Shown here: in pieces, positions 1 to 10,886 of the stretch | Numbering within the stretch: position 1 is the first letter of the stretch | Layout: each line of letters starts with the position of its first letter | Source: Nostoc sp. NMS8 | GTDB lineage: Bacteria > Cyanobacteriota > Cyanobacteriia > Cyanobacteriales > Nostocaceae | Direction: 5' to 3' | Assembly (NCBI RefSeq): GCF_017115045.1 | Contig: NZ_JABXKK010000064.1 | Span: 1-57,710 of the forward strand | Length of the DNA: 57,710 nt | Program-made: the position numbers and the translations under genes | The notes under the pieces: generated by a model | Seen by the model: only the letters and a program-made list of their open reading frames with translations | Database searches by the model: none | What the model was told of the DNA's origin: nothing

Positions 1-58
1 AGAGGCTGTAAATTATATTACCGAAGATGATGCCTTCGGTTGGTTCAACCACTGTGGT

Positions 59-625
59 CTATTTACCTGAAAATTGCTGTAAGATAGAGATTTTGGGATT
101 CAAAATCGCAATTAGGAGTTCATTGAGTTTCTCGTAACGTGGCCCATCTTCTAGACCAAATACAGCCTTCAAAATTACCTGGAAAGAGATTGCTTGCATT
201 GATGGCAGAACTGTAAAGGTTTGTCCAATCTGCCACTGACTAGTCACTTGTTCAGTGATGTCGCAAATTAATTCACCATAAGCTAGCATTCGTTCCCCAT
301 GTAAAGGTGGTGTCAATAGCTTTTGTTGTCGCTGATGAGGCTTTCCCTCCAGCGCCAGTAGTGATTGCCTTCCTAATAAAGGCGATATAATCCCTGCTGG
401 CTCACCAGAGTCCAACTGCTTTGGATCTGTAGTAAAAATCTGTTGAATCGCTTGAGGATTGCTAATGAAAACTTGAGGAGCAGTATTTTGTCCTAGCTGA
501 AGGGTGAAGATATCACCATAACGTTTAGCACAGTCTTCTATGTATTCTAATGGGTTCGTCAGCCATTGATACGTCTGTACCCAAGGGTGAGTTTGAGGGC
601 CATTAGGCAATTTAAGTGCAGACAT
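59..625 (-). pseudogene. Cytochrome P450 N-terminal fragment (CYP110-like), truncated
   Basis: The first ~180 residues read as the N-terminal part of a cyanobacterial P450: a proline-rich start (LKLPNGPQTH), the stretch RYGDIFTLQLG, then LTPPLHGERM and ICDITEQVTSQW. These match my recollection of CYP110-type enzymes, which hydroxylate fatty acids or alkanes. A P450 is normally ~450-460 residues. Here the frame stops after ~188, before the I helix, the ExxR motif and the haem-binding cysteine loop, so the product cannot bind haem. The last residues (after LLIAIL) do not look like P450. They come from a sequence, CCTGAAAATTGCTGTA, that recurs near 9200, so a repeat element probably cut the gene. 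The ATG at 625 (MSALKLPNG) fits family starts better than the upstream in-frame codon at 652. Confidence 0.75.
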
Positions 626-702
626 TTTTTTTATTAATCTCCCAATGATCAAAGCAAGATTGTTATCAGCCAGTCATTCATGCACCCGTAGATTGATTAA
701 TC

Positions 703-1518
703 TTAGACCACAGATTGGAGAGATGAACTTACCAATTCTTGAATCTGTCTTGGGGTTAATTCTTGCACATTACGCAAAACTACTGCTGCTCCGGCTGCTA
801 TTAGTGTTTCACTATAGGCATCACCACGCGCTGCTGTTTCCTGGACATGGGGTGGTAAAACCCCTACACCAATCCAAGAACGAGCAGAATCTAAACGCCG
901 CGCTTTCTCGACGGTATACATATCTGCTACTGTATCTCCCACATACACTACAGCTAATTTTTGCTCAATTTCATTCTCTAACTTACTAACTGTAGCAAAA
1001 AGTCCCATGGGGTCTGGTTTACCTGGTGCATCCTCCATCGCAATCAACACCGGAGATTCTAAACCCAGACGTTTTTTCAATACATAGTTAGCAGAAGCAC
1101 GAGTCGCACCGCTAAAAAATCCCCAAGCAATCCCAGCTTCGGTAAGTTGTTCTAAATAGCTAGGTTGTAATAATAAAGGTTCATTACAGATATACCCAGT
1201 AAAGTTATTTGGGTCTGTCCCACGGTAACGTGATTGAAAAAACGCAACGATCGCATCATAATCTAATTGCAGTTGTTCCCGGCTCTGTTGTTGAGTTTCA
1301 AAGTAGCGATAAATTAATTCTTGGGATGCTTCCCAATCGTTATTCCATACGCCTTCAGACTTTAGTTGGTCAATATCTAGTGGGGTTGGCCGATAGGCTT
1401 GGGTGGTAAAATATTCTACGGTATCTGCGATCGCCCGGCGATAAGAACCGCCAACATCGCGCACAACGCCATCAATATCGAAAATAGCGATCGCTTTTAC
1501 AGAAGTTGGTTGAGTCAT
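703..1518 (-). CDS. HAD-superfamily hydrolase (TIGR01548-like)
   Basis: A 271-residue haloacid-dehalogenase fold phosphatase of unknown substrate. Motif I is IFDIDGVVRDVGG near residue 13, with the nucleophile and acid aspartates in place. Motif II is the serine or threonine in FFSGATRAS. Motif III and the metal-binding end are VLIAMEDAPGKPDP and VVYVGDTVADM. The opening FDIDGVVRDVGGSYRRAI is typical of the cyanobacterial TIGR01548 family, whose in vivo role is not established. It sits alone on the minus strand, between the broken P450 and a DUF29 gene. The start is the ATG at 1518. The enzyme class is firm; the substrate is unknown. Confidence 0.85.
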   Translation of the reverse strand: MTQPTSVKAIAIFDIDGVVRDVGGSYRRAIADTVEYFTTQAYRPTPLDIDQLKSEGVWNNDWEASQELIYRYFETQQQSREQLQLDYDAIVAFFQSRYRGTDPNNFTGYICNEPLLLQPSYLEQLTEAGIAWGFFSGATRASANYVLKKRLGLESPVLIAMEDAPGKPDPMGLFATVSKLENEIEQKLAVVYVGDTVADMYTVEKARRLDSARSWIGVGVLPPHVQETAARGDAYSETLIAAGAAVVLRNVQELTPRQIQELVSSSLQSVV

Positions 1519-1558
1519 GGGGTAAGAAGCAAAAGAGTTTTACATCATCATAATGCGC

Positions 1559-2035
1559 TCATGACTCAGGTAAAAAATCGGGGTCAAGGGTTTGCTCTGG
1601 CGTGAAAGGAGATTGTTCGGGGAAGGTAGCCGCACCCAATTCAGTTTCATCAGCAGCCAAGAGTCTAGCATCGTCATAACACAGCCCGAAAACCTCATCA
1701 AAATAGGGTTTAAGGCTAGGACTTTCTTCTAGAGCTTGTCTGATGCGTTTGCGATGCTCCCGAATTGTTGCTCGCCAACTACCAGAGCGCTTCTCGGCTT
1801 GATATTTATACTTCAATAGGTGCATCAGCACCACTTCCAAATTGCTTCTTAGTGCTTTCTTTTCACTCCTGCCCATTGTTTCAATTTCATCAATCAAATT
1901 CTCCAAATCTAGTTCTGTGAGCCGACCTTGCTTGAGCAATTCTGCTGTGGTTTGAATCCACAGGTAAAAGTCTTGCTCATACAAATCTGAACCAGATGTT
2001 GTTTGAGATTGGGGCAGTTGGGCAGTCATAAGCAT
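1559..2035 (-). CDS. DUF29 domain-containing protein
   Basis: A 158-residue protein with the DUF29 signature. It opens with DLYEQDFYLWIQTTAELLKQG, followed by LDLENLIDEIETMGRSEK and a basic helix LMHLLKYKYQAEKRSGSW. DUF29 proteins are small, helical, very common in cyanobacteria and have no established function. Many are linked to mobile or toxin-antitoxin-like contexts, but no partner gene is visible here. A second in-frame ATG lies two codons downstream (2029) and is an equally good start. The family call is firm and the function unknown. Confidence 0.85.
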   Translation of the reverse strand: MLMTAQLPQSQTTSGSDLYEQDFYLWIQTTAELLKQGRLTELDLENLIDEIETMGRSEKKALRSNLEVVLMHLLKYKYQAEKRSGSWRATIREHRKRIRQALEESPSLKPYFDEVFGLCYDDARLLAADETELGAATFPEQSPFTPEQTLDPDFLPES

Positions 2036-2165
2036 CTGTTTTAGCGCCGACTACATCTTATGCTAGCCCAATCCAATCACTGTTTGGTCATTTGATAGGG
2101 TATTGCGTTAAAATAAGCGATCGCTATCCTTGTTAAATAATGCCCGGAAATTCCCGGAGGTGTGA

Positions 2166-2465
2166 TTGACCAAGTTTATTTTGAAAATTCTGTGGTTAGA
2201 CGAGAACGTTGCTCTCGCAGTCGATCAAGTTGTAGGCAAAGGCACCAGTCCCTTGACTAAGTACTTTTTTTGGCCCAGAAATGACGCCTGGGAAGAGTTA
2301 AAAAAGGAATTAGAGTCCAAACATTGGATTACTGACCTGGATCGTGTCGAGTTGCTTAACAAAGCGACAGAAGTGATTAACTACTGGCAAGAGGAAGGCA
2401 GAAACCGTCCAATGGCAGAAGCTCAGTTGAAATTTCCTGAAGTTGCCTTTACAGGTAGCGCTTGA
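2166..2465 (+). CDS. Ribosomal protein PSRP-3/Ycf65 family
   Basis: A 99-residue homologue of plastid-specific ribosomal protein 3 (Ycf65), a small-subunit ribosomal protein shared by cyanobacteria and chloroplasts. Diagnostic stretches are [37 protein letters not shown] and [20 protein letters not shown], which cover almost the whole family length. The start is a TTG at 2166: the codon before it is a stop (TGA, 2163-2165), and a strong GGAGG lies at 2156-2160, five bases upstream. No later ATG would keep the conserved N-terminus, so the TTG is well supported. Confidence 0.92.
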   Translation: MTKFILKILWLDENVALAVDQVVGKGTSPLTKYFFWPRNDAWEELKKELESKHWITDLDRVELLNKATEVINYWQEEGRNRPMAEAQLKFPEVAFTGSA

Positions 2466-2475
2466 TATTACACAA

Positions 2476-4407
2476 TTAGCTATTGTCCTGTTCTACAAGC
2501 TGCCACAGTTTGATAGTCTTGTCCCGGCTGCCGCTTGCAATTAATTGTATAACTTTGCTCACAGCAACAGCGGATACTGAGTCTACATGACCAGAGAGAG
2601 TAACAATCTCTTCTGCTGTGCTTACCCTCCAAAGTTTAACTGTTTTGTCGCAACTTGCACTTAGGAGCGTTTCACCATCGGCAGTAAAAGCCACAGCCAC
2701 CACAGACCAAGAATGGCCTACAAGTGTGCCAATTAGCTGACCCGTGTTTACCTCCCACAATTTAATAGTGTTATCATCACTACCCGTCGCCAAAATTTGA
2801 CCATCTGGACTAAAAGCGACTGTCAGAACCGCCCATGCATGACCCGAAAGGGTGCTTAACAAGCTATAGCATGGGCGGTTTTGAATAGGGGCAGGGGGCA
2901 GGGGGAAAGGGGGAATTTCCTGCGCCCCTTGTGGATAGTCTTTTAACTCAGCACTATTCATATCCCCCTGCCCCCTGCTCCCTGCTCCCCTGCTTCTTGT
3001 TGGTATCTGCCACAAGCGAATTGTTCTGTCATAACTAGCACTAGCTAAAAGCTGTCCTTGGGGACTAAATGCTACTGAATTTACCTGTAATTGGTGTCCA
3101 GTTATGGTGCAAATTTCTCTGCCAGTATTGACATCCCAGAGTTTGATTGTCTTATCCCAGCTACCACTAGCAAGAATCTGCCCATCTGGACTGAAAGCAA
3201 CTGATTTTACGGCGTGTGAGTGTCCCAACAGGGTGCAGATTTCTTTTAATGTCTCAACCTGCCACAATTTGATAGTTTTATCATCGCTAGCAGTTGCCAA
3301 AATTTGACCATCTGGACTAAAGGCAACTGATTTTACCGCTTGGGAATGTCCTGATAAGCTAGCTAGGAGTTTTTGAGTATTTAGATTCCACAATTTGACA
3401 ATTTTATCATCACTAGCACTGGCTAAAGTTTTACTGTCAGGACTCATGGCAAGGGCATTCACACTACTCAATGTCCCAGAATGCCCAGTTAAAGTATGCA
3501 AGCATCGCCAAGGAGGATTTGGTAATTTAAAATTTTGAGTTTTACATTCCATACCCATTGCTTGCATAACTTCATTAGCCGATTGAAAGCGACGGTCAAC
3601 AGCATTTTGCAGTAGCTTGTCGAGAATTTGCGCCAAGCGTGGACTTTTTGAGTCTTGTCGCCAGACATCCGTAACCTTACTAGTAAGATATTGTTGCCAG
3701 ACCCAGCAATCATTTGCAATATCAAATAAATCAAAGGGAGGAATCTGGGTCAGTAAGTAAATACAAGTAACACCCAAGCTATATAAGTCACTCGCAAAAA
3801 CCGCTTTTCCTCTTGTTTGTTCTGGTGCAGCGTATTCTGAGCTACCGATACTGCTTTCAGATGTTAGCCAATCAATTTCTGTGACGATTTTCGCCGTGCT
3901 AAAATCAACCATGACGAAATCCCCCTTCTTGGTAATTGGGGATCTACGGATGATATTTTGGGGTTTGATATCGCGGTGGATGATATGGCGATCGCTAATA
4001 AACTGCAAAACTGGCAACACATCTTCTAAAAGTTGCCAAATCTGAGTTTCATTAAAAGCGCCCTCTTCTTCAACCACCTGAGCTAAATTAGTGCCTGCAA
4101 TAAACTCCTGCACTAAATAAAAATGCCCATTCTGCTCAAAATAAGCCAACAAAGCAGGAATTTGTGGATGCTTTCCTAATTCCTCTAGCTGTTTTGCCTT
4201 TTGCTGAAAAGTTTTAAATGTTTCGGATTCCGGTGATGATTCTTGAACAACGCAAGGAATTGGCGGAAACTGACCTTCATCTACAGCGAGGAAAGTTTTA
4301 CAGAATCCCCCTTTACCAATCGGCTTGAGTAAACGATAACGTTCTTGTAAAAGCAAAATTTCCCTACCTATAAGGTGAGCAAAATGCCCTGTTTTTTGTA
4401 AGGGCAC
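2476..4407 (-). CDS. Ser/Thr kinase-like protein with seven WD40 repeats
   Basis: A 643-residue protein with an N-terminal Hanks-type kinase domain (about residues 20-285) and a C-terminal WD40 propeller of seven repeats, each ending in KLW or RLW. The glycine loop is IGKGGFCKTF, the catalytic loop is HRDIKPQN (~residue 141), and SSEYAAPEQ gives the activation-segment end. Two key positions are unusual. Where relatives usually read CVIKQF, this one reads CVVQES, so the ATP-anchoring lysine appears to be missing. The DFG motif reads DFS. The protein may therefore be a weak or dead kinase that works as a scaffold. Residues ~468-509, between blades 4 and 5, are a low-complexity Pro/Gly-rich insert produced by a G-rich repeat (2886-2994). 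The gene runs convergent to PSRP-3. Confidence 0.85.
   Translation of the reverse strand: MPLQKTGHFAHLIGREILLLQERYRLLKPIGKGGFCKTFLAVDEGQFPPIPCVVQESSPESETFKTFQQKAKQLEELGKHPQIPALLAYFEQNGHFYLVQEFIAGTNLAQVVEEEGAFNETQIWQLLEDVLPVLQFISDRHIIHRDIKPQNIIRRSPITKKGDFVMVDFSTAKIVTEIDWLTSESSIGSSEYAAPEQTRGKAVFASDLYSLGVTCIYLLTQIPPFDLFDIANDCWVWQQYLTSKVTDVWRQDSKSPRLAQILDKLLQNAVDRRFQSANEVMQAMGMECKTQNFKLPNPPWRCLHTLTGHSGTLSSVNALAMSPDSKTLASASDDKIVKLWNLNTQKLLASLSGHSQAVKSVAFSPDGQILATASDDKTIKLWQVETLKEICTLLGHSHAVKSVAFSPDGQILASGSWDKTIKLWDVNTGREICTITGHQLQVNSVAFSPQGQLLASASYDRTIRLWQIPTRSRGAGSRGQGDMNSAELKDYPQGAQEIPPFPLPPAPIQNRPCYSLLSTLSGHAWAVLTVAFSPDGQILATGSDDNTIKLWEVNTGQLIGTLVGHSWSVVAVAFTADGETLLSASCDKTVKLWRVSTAEEIVTLSGHVDSVSAVAVSKVIQLIASGSRDKTIKLWQLVEQDNS
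2886..2994. repeat. G/C-rich intergenic-type repeat inserted in frame in the WD40 gene
   Basis: A purine-rich run (GGGGCAGGGGGCAGGGGG) opens the segment and a C-rich counterpart (CCCCCTGCCCCCTGCTCCC) closes it, so the ends can pair. The same kind of tract is found between genes elsewhere in the window (38675-38715, 37757-37785, 10737-10757). Here it stays in frame and adds about 40 residues between WD40 blades 4 and 5. Confidence 0.7.
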
Positions 4408-4441
4408 AACAATGTTATGCCCCTACCTCATGTTCCTGATG

Positions 4442-6547
4442 TTACTTATCTTCGGGAAAATTCACAACTATAGATGGATAACCGTTTTCTGAGGTTGGCT
4501 GTGCTTTAGTAACTACTGGTTGCGGATGCAAAGGTGTTGGTGTTAATTCACCTTTACCAGTTTGATTCCATAAAATCATGGATAGTAGCCCATCCACTAA
4601 GCCGTTATTGCTGCCGTTACTGCCAACTAAGACATCTGGAATCAAACGGACATTGCGATCGCCGATAATCTGCATTAGTTGCATTGCTGTATAACCTTGT
4701 GGCCCCAAGGCTTCCACACCAGCGCGGTAGGTTTCAGCTTTGGCGTTACCTGTGGCTCGGATACCTTCAGCCTCAGCAATTGCCCGGAGTTTTGTACCTT
4801 CAGCTTCACCGTTCGCCTGCTTAATTTGGGCTTGCGCTTTCAAGTCAGCAATATGCACACTTTGCTCCGATTTCACCATTTCTTGCTGAATATTAGCCAG
4901 TGCCGTTTCCCGAACAAGCTGCTGTCGTTGGGTTTGCGCCATCTGCTGGACTTCATAAGTCTTGCGTTCTTCTTCGGCAATTTTTCGGTCTGTTTGTGTC
5001 TGCATTAACGATGCTGGTGGCTTAATATCACCAATCAGGGTGTCGATCGCTTGCACATCATAAGCCCGTAATGCTGTTTTAATATACTCAGCAGCCTCAG
5101 ATTGTCGCTCACTCCGAGCAGTGAGAAAGTCTAGTACAGTATAGTCTTGGGCTGAGTTGCGGAAATAATTCCCGATAGTCGGTTCTAATACATGGTCTAC
5201 CAGATTTTGCATTGCACCGACGCGAGAAATTACCTTCGGCGCATCTAAAGCACCGACATGAATAATTTGGGCTACTTCCAAATCAAAGGCAAAACCATCA
5301 CGCGATCGCACTGTCAAGGAAGCTAGTTGAGCATCATAGCTGTGGCGTTCGGTACGATCTGACCAATTTAATACAATGTTGGTCGTTGGCACCAGTTCCA
5401 TCTTCATGATCCGGGAATTAATCGGGTGCTTGCCAGGATACAGCGGTTCAACCCACACGCCCTTATGTCCAGGATTCACCAAATTACCGTGGGTGAAAGC
5501 TGCACCGCTGACATCTTGATGTGCTTTACCCACGAAAGAAATCACTACACCCACATACCCAATGGGAATTTCCGTCATCGGTACTTGTTCAATCTGAACA
5601 AACCAAGGATTCAAGTTCCAAGAACCAGAAAGTAAAGTTTGCTCTTGTAAGCCTCGCCGTCCACCGCCATTAATAAATTTCTGACCATTTTGGAAGTTGT
5701 TGTGTTCTTCAATGATGGGGCCTGCGAGTTCACCAGCAGAAATTGGTACACCATCTAAAGTAGTAACAATGCCAACTTTATCAGATGCCAGACTGTACAC
5801 CCGCAGCTGTTCTGGAGTCATGCCATGAGTGGCGGCATTTGATGCCATGATGACTTTGAATAAGGCGGTATTAATCCGGTACGTACCAGCCGTAAGAAAG
5901 CCCATTTGCCGCCCTTTTTCGCCGCCTTCGGTGAGGAATTTTCGAGCATCTTGGAAGTTGTCACAACCCACGATTTTACCCAAAATCCGCTCTGGTGGGT
6001 TGGATGCGCCATCTGCCGCTACAATCAAAGCGATTTCCCCTTGGGGAACGACAATTACCGATTCTTTTTTTACAGAATACTGCCAAGGCCAATAGCCCCA
6101 GTGCCAACCAGGGGCTAAAGTATCTGCCTGTAAGCCAGCTTCGCCGTTGAGGGCAATCAAGCTGCCGGCGGGTAGCCCACGCCCGGAAAGGGTAAATTTC
6201 CTAACTACAATGCCAACTTCACGTTCGCCAATTACTACAAGTCCGCCAAAGAATAGGGGGACGAATATAACTAAACCGCCGATAAGTACGATGGGAACCA
6301 GTACAACAGGATCGATTCCAGCAGCTTGATATTGAATCCTGCTAGTTTGTAATTGGGCAATATTAGATTTAGTCTGATTTAGCTGGACTGATGCTGGAGT
6401 AATTTCTTGTGCAGTAGTTATTTTGACAGAAGTAGCATTGGCAGAATGAATACTACTAGAGAGCGCTAACGTTGCTACGACCGATGCTGCAAAACGAGCT
6501 ACCTTATTTTGTTTACGAGTACCAAGCAAAGATGAAAGGCTTTTCAT
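4442..6547 (-). CDS. Flotillin-like SPFH/band 7 membrane protein
   Basis: A ~701-residue SPFH-domain protein. An N-terminal signal-like segment is followed by a strong transmembrane stretch (IDPVVLVPIVLIGGLVIF, about residues 77-95) and then the band 7 region (VVIGEREVGIVVRKF). The C-terminal third is charged and helical, with an Ala/Glu/Lys-rich coiled coil (AEEERKTYEVQQMAQTQRQQ, then AEGTKLRAIAEAEGIRATGN) as in flotillins. Such proteins form large ring or cage oligomers that organise membrane microdomains. The start is set at the ATG (6547, MKSLSSLLG); a TTG seven codons upstream is also possible. It ends 35 bases from the start of the downstream kinase gene and could be co-transcribed with it. 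Confidence 0.85.
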   Translation of the reverse strand: MKSLSSLLGTRKQNKVARFAASVVATLALSSSIHSANATSVKITTAQEITPASVQLNQTKSNIAQLQTSRIQYQAAGIDPVVLVPIVLIGGLVIFVPLFFGGLVVIGEREVGIVVRKFTLSGRGLPAGSLIALNGEAGLQADTLAPGWHWGYWPWQYSVKKESVIVVPQGEIALIVAADGASNPPERILGKIVGCDNFQDARKFLTEGGEKGRQMGFLTAGTYRINTALFKVIMASNAATHGMTPEQLRVYSLASDKVGIVTTLDGVPISAGELAGPIIEEHNNFQNGQKFINGGGRRGLQEQTLLSGSWNLNPWFVQIEQVPMTEIPIGYVGVVISFVGKAHQDVSGAAFTHGNLVNPGHKGVWVEPLYPGKHPINSRIMKMELVPTTNIVLNWSDRTERHSYDAQLASLTVRSRDGFAFDLEVAQIIHVGALDAPKVISRVGAMQNLVDHVLEPTIGNYFRNSAQDYTVLDFLTARSERQSEAAEYIKTALRAYDVQAIDTLIGDIKPPASLMQTQTDRKIAEEERKTYEVQQMAQTQRQQLVRETALANIQQEMVKSEQSVHIADLKAQAQIKQANGEAEGTKLRAIAEAEGIRATGNAKAETYRAGVEALGPQGYTAMQLMQIIGDRNVRLIPDVLVGSNGSNNGLVDGLLSMILWNQTGKGELTPTPLHPQPVVTKAQPTSENGYPSIVVNFPEDK

Positions 6548-6704
6548 AATTTGTGCCCAAAAGGGCAACTAATTAGTTAATTTAACACTCCACTAAAGCT
6601 TGGCTCAATTTCTTAAACTTGGCGTAATTTTTTTTAAATTAATAAATATTTTATTTTGTAGGTTGGACATTGCCCAACCTACAAATTTGAAATAGAAATT
6701 GAAT

Positions 6705-7118
6705 TTAGACCGAACCGCCAGCGGCTTGAAACCGAGCGCGGGCGCGTTTGAAGGCTTGGTTCGCTTGGATTTGGGCTTGGCGATCGTCGGCGGAAACTTG
6801 AGTCAGCCGCGCTTCTGCTTGGTTGTAAGCGGTACGGGCTTCATCAAGGTTAATTTTGTCGCCACGTTCAGCGCCGTTAACCAGAATTGTCACTTCATTT
6901 TCTTCGACTTCGGCAAAGCCACCCAAAAGAGCGATCGCTTCCCAATTCTGATTTTTCGCAGCACGGACTCGCATGACACCAGTATCTAGAGCGGTCAAAA
7001 GTGGTGCGTGTCCAGTTAAGATACCTAGTTGACCAGTCGTGCTAGGCAAAACCACTTCTTCAGCTGGAGCATCCCAGACTGTTTTATCTGGGGAAATTAC
7101 ACGAACGGTTAATGTCAT
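6705..7118 (-). CDS. atpC: ATP synthase F1 epsilon subunit
   Basis: A 137-residue epsilon subunit of the F1 sector, the central-stalk protein that regulates ATP hydrolysis. Family signatures are [20 protein letters not shown] at the start, [20 protein letters not shown], and a C-terminal helical hairpin with [15 protein letters not shown]. The frame stays open upstream to 7196, but those extra 26 codons come from repeat DNA (GGACAAAGGAC-type tandem units). The conserved N-terminus begins at the ATG at 7118. The gene follows atpD on the same strand after ~180 bases of repeat-rich spacer, the usual cyanobacterial beta-epsilon arrangement separate from the main atp operon. Confidence 0.95.
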   Translation of the reverse strand: MTLTVRVISPDKTVWDAPAEEVVLPSTTGQLGILTGHAPLLTALDTGVMRVRAAKNQNWEAIALLGGFAEVEENEVTILVNGAERGDKINLDEARTAYNQAEARLTQVSADDRQAQIQANQAFKRARARFQAAGGSV

Positions 7119-7297
7119 TTGTCCTTTGTCCTTCGTCCTTTGTCCTACCCTACGGGAAGCCGCCCAAAGGGCGTCTATGTCTTTTGTAATTGCCATTAGT
7201 CATTAGCAGTTGAACTAATGACTAATGACCCTTCGGGTTCGCCAGTTGCTCATGGGGGAAACCCCCAAGACCGCACTGGCTCACCAATCACTAATGA

Positions 7298-9315
<2,018 letters not shown>

Positions 9316-10140
9316 ATGAATTTCTCGTCAGCACGACAATATTTTTACCAGGAGATTCAGCAGTCTGACGAGCATATTGACTTAGCAAAGGCAGCTTTGT
9401 ATATTGCACAAGAAGAATATCCCAATTTAGACCCAGAAGAATACCTCAATGCCCTTGAGACAATGGCATGGGAGCTTCAAGAACGCCTGCCTGATTCACG
9501 ATATCCTTTGCGGATAGTTCAAGGTATTAATCAGTATCTCTACGAAGATTTAAAATTTTCTGGTAATAAAATTGACTATTACGACCCGCGCAACAGCTTT
9601 TTCAATGATGTAATTGACCGCCGATTGGGGATTCCCATTACCTTAGCACTGGTTTACCTGGAGGTTGCGCGAAGGATTGATTTTCCGATGGTGGGTGTGG
9701 GGATGCCAGGACATTTCTTGATTCGCCCAGATATTCCCGATATAGAAATTTTTGTGGATGCCTTCAATGGGGGTGAAATAATATTTGCCCAAGATTGCGA
9801 AGAACGCCTATCTCAACTTTATCAGCAACCTGTAACGCTACAACCAGAATTTTTAGCCGTAGTCAGTAATCGGCAATTTTTGGCACGGATGCTGACAAAT
9901 TTAAAATTTATTTACCTTGAAAAGCAAAAATTAGAAAAAACGCTGGCAGCAGTTGAACGAATTTTGTTGCTATTTCCTGGTTTAACTTTAGAATTGCGCG
10001 ATCGCGGTTTGATTTACTATCAACTCGGTTACTACCCCCAAGCCATAGACGATTTACAAAATTATTTAACAAAAATTCCCGATGCCGAAGATGCCTCTGT
10101 GATTCGGCGGCTACTTACCGAATTGGGTAAAGGTGGGTAA
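9316..10140 (+). CDS. SirB1 family protein (transglutaminase-like plus TPR)
   Basis: A 274-residue SirB1-type protein. The N-terminal part carries the transglutaminase-like core with RRLGIPITLALVYLEVARR and GVGMPGHFLIRPD, where the conserved histidine of GHF lies. The C-terminal ~70 residues resemble a TPR segment (LELRDRGLIYYQLGYYPQAI). Family members lack a clear catalytic cysteine and have no settled biochemical role. The start is the ATG at 9316, after a long non-coding spacer. The gene stands alone on the plus strand. Confidence 0.85.
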   Translation: MNFSSARQYFYQEIQQSDEHIDLAKAALYIAQEEYPNLDPEEYLNALETMAWELQERLPDSRYPLRIVQGINQYLYEDLKFSGNKIDYYDPRNSFFNDVIDRRLGIPITLALVYLEVARRIDFPMVGVGMPGHFLIRPDIPDIEIFVDAFNGGEIIFAQDCEERLSQLYQQPVTLQPEFLAVVSNRQFLARMLTNLKFIYLEKQKLEKTLAAVERILLLFPGLTLELRDRGLIYYQLGYYPQAIDDLQNYLTKIPDAEDASVIRRLLTELGKGG

Positions 10141-10217
10141 GGAGTGGGGGATGAGGGAGCAGGGGACGCAGGGGAAGCATGGGGAGAAATTAACAATGCC
10201 CAATGCCCAATGCCCAA

Positions 10218-10667
10218 TTACGAATTATTTTGTTCTTCTGCAACTCGTTTGAGGCGGCGCAGCTGGGCCTGCATATCTTGTTTTGTCCAAGATGCAGCAA
10301 AAGTGTTAAAGCCCCAACTAACTAAGGGGTTGGGGATATCGTACTCAAAGCGGTTGAGTAAAAGCGTTCCCTTTTCTGTGGGTTGACATTCCCAGCGATC
10401 GCGCCCTTGAAAAAATCCCTGAAATTCCCAAACTACCAAACCCGGTTGTCGTTCTACAACTACGCTATTCAAGGTGGGTTTTATTAGAGGAATTTGAATA
10501 ATAAAACGACTTTTACTGCCGACATCAGTACTCCAAGCTTCGCCCACAGGTTCGCAACGGAGAACGGGGTTGAGCCAACGGTGCATGAGAGCTAAATCGC
10601 TAATACAGCGCTCCACCACCGTAGCTGTAGCATTAATTTGAATCGATTGTTCCAAAACTTGGGACAT
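10218..10667 (-). CDS. SRPBCC (START-like) family protein
   Basis: A ~149-residue protein with the SRPBCC fold pattern: an N-terminal strand and helix (LEQSIQINATATVVERCISD), a central LMHRWLNPVLRCEPVGE, and a C-terminal long helix (FAASWTKQDMQAQLRRLKRV). Such proteins bind hydrophobic ligands; cyanobacterial members are often annotated as cyclase/dehydrase or polyketide cyclase, without proof. The start is set at the ATG at 10667 (MSQVLEQSIQ), because the upstream nine codons look non-conserved. The gene converges on the SirB1 gene across short tandem repeats (CCCAATGCC units). Confidence 0.75.
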   Translation of the reverse strand: MSQVLEQSIQINATATVVERCISDLALMHRWLNPVLRCEPVGEAWSTDVGSKSRFIIQIPLIKPTLNSVVVERQPGLVVWEFQGFFQGRDRWECQPTEKGTLLLNRFEYDIPNPLVSWGFNTFAASWTKQDMQAQLRRLKRVAEEQNNS

Positions 10668-10886
10668 TCCACATCTTTGGTGCTGTTGCTGCAATTAGAG
10701 TAACGCAAAATTTTGGGGAATGGGGAAGGGAGATGAGGGAGCAGGGGGAGCAGGGGGGAACCAATACCCAATGCCTCGCCCAATGCCCAATGAATTGATA
10801 TATATGTATGTGTTTACTGGTAAATTGATAGGCAAAACACTGACTCAGTGTTTGCGGCGAATACTTAAGCATAATTCCCGAAAACC

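Noticed and set aside
645..989. Plus-strand frame opposite the HAD gene
   Set aside because: A shadow of the HAD hydrolase coding strand with no protein family features.
7119..7196. Extended atpC start
   Set aside because: These codons translate tandem repeat DNA; the conserved epsilon N-terminus begins at 7118.
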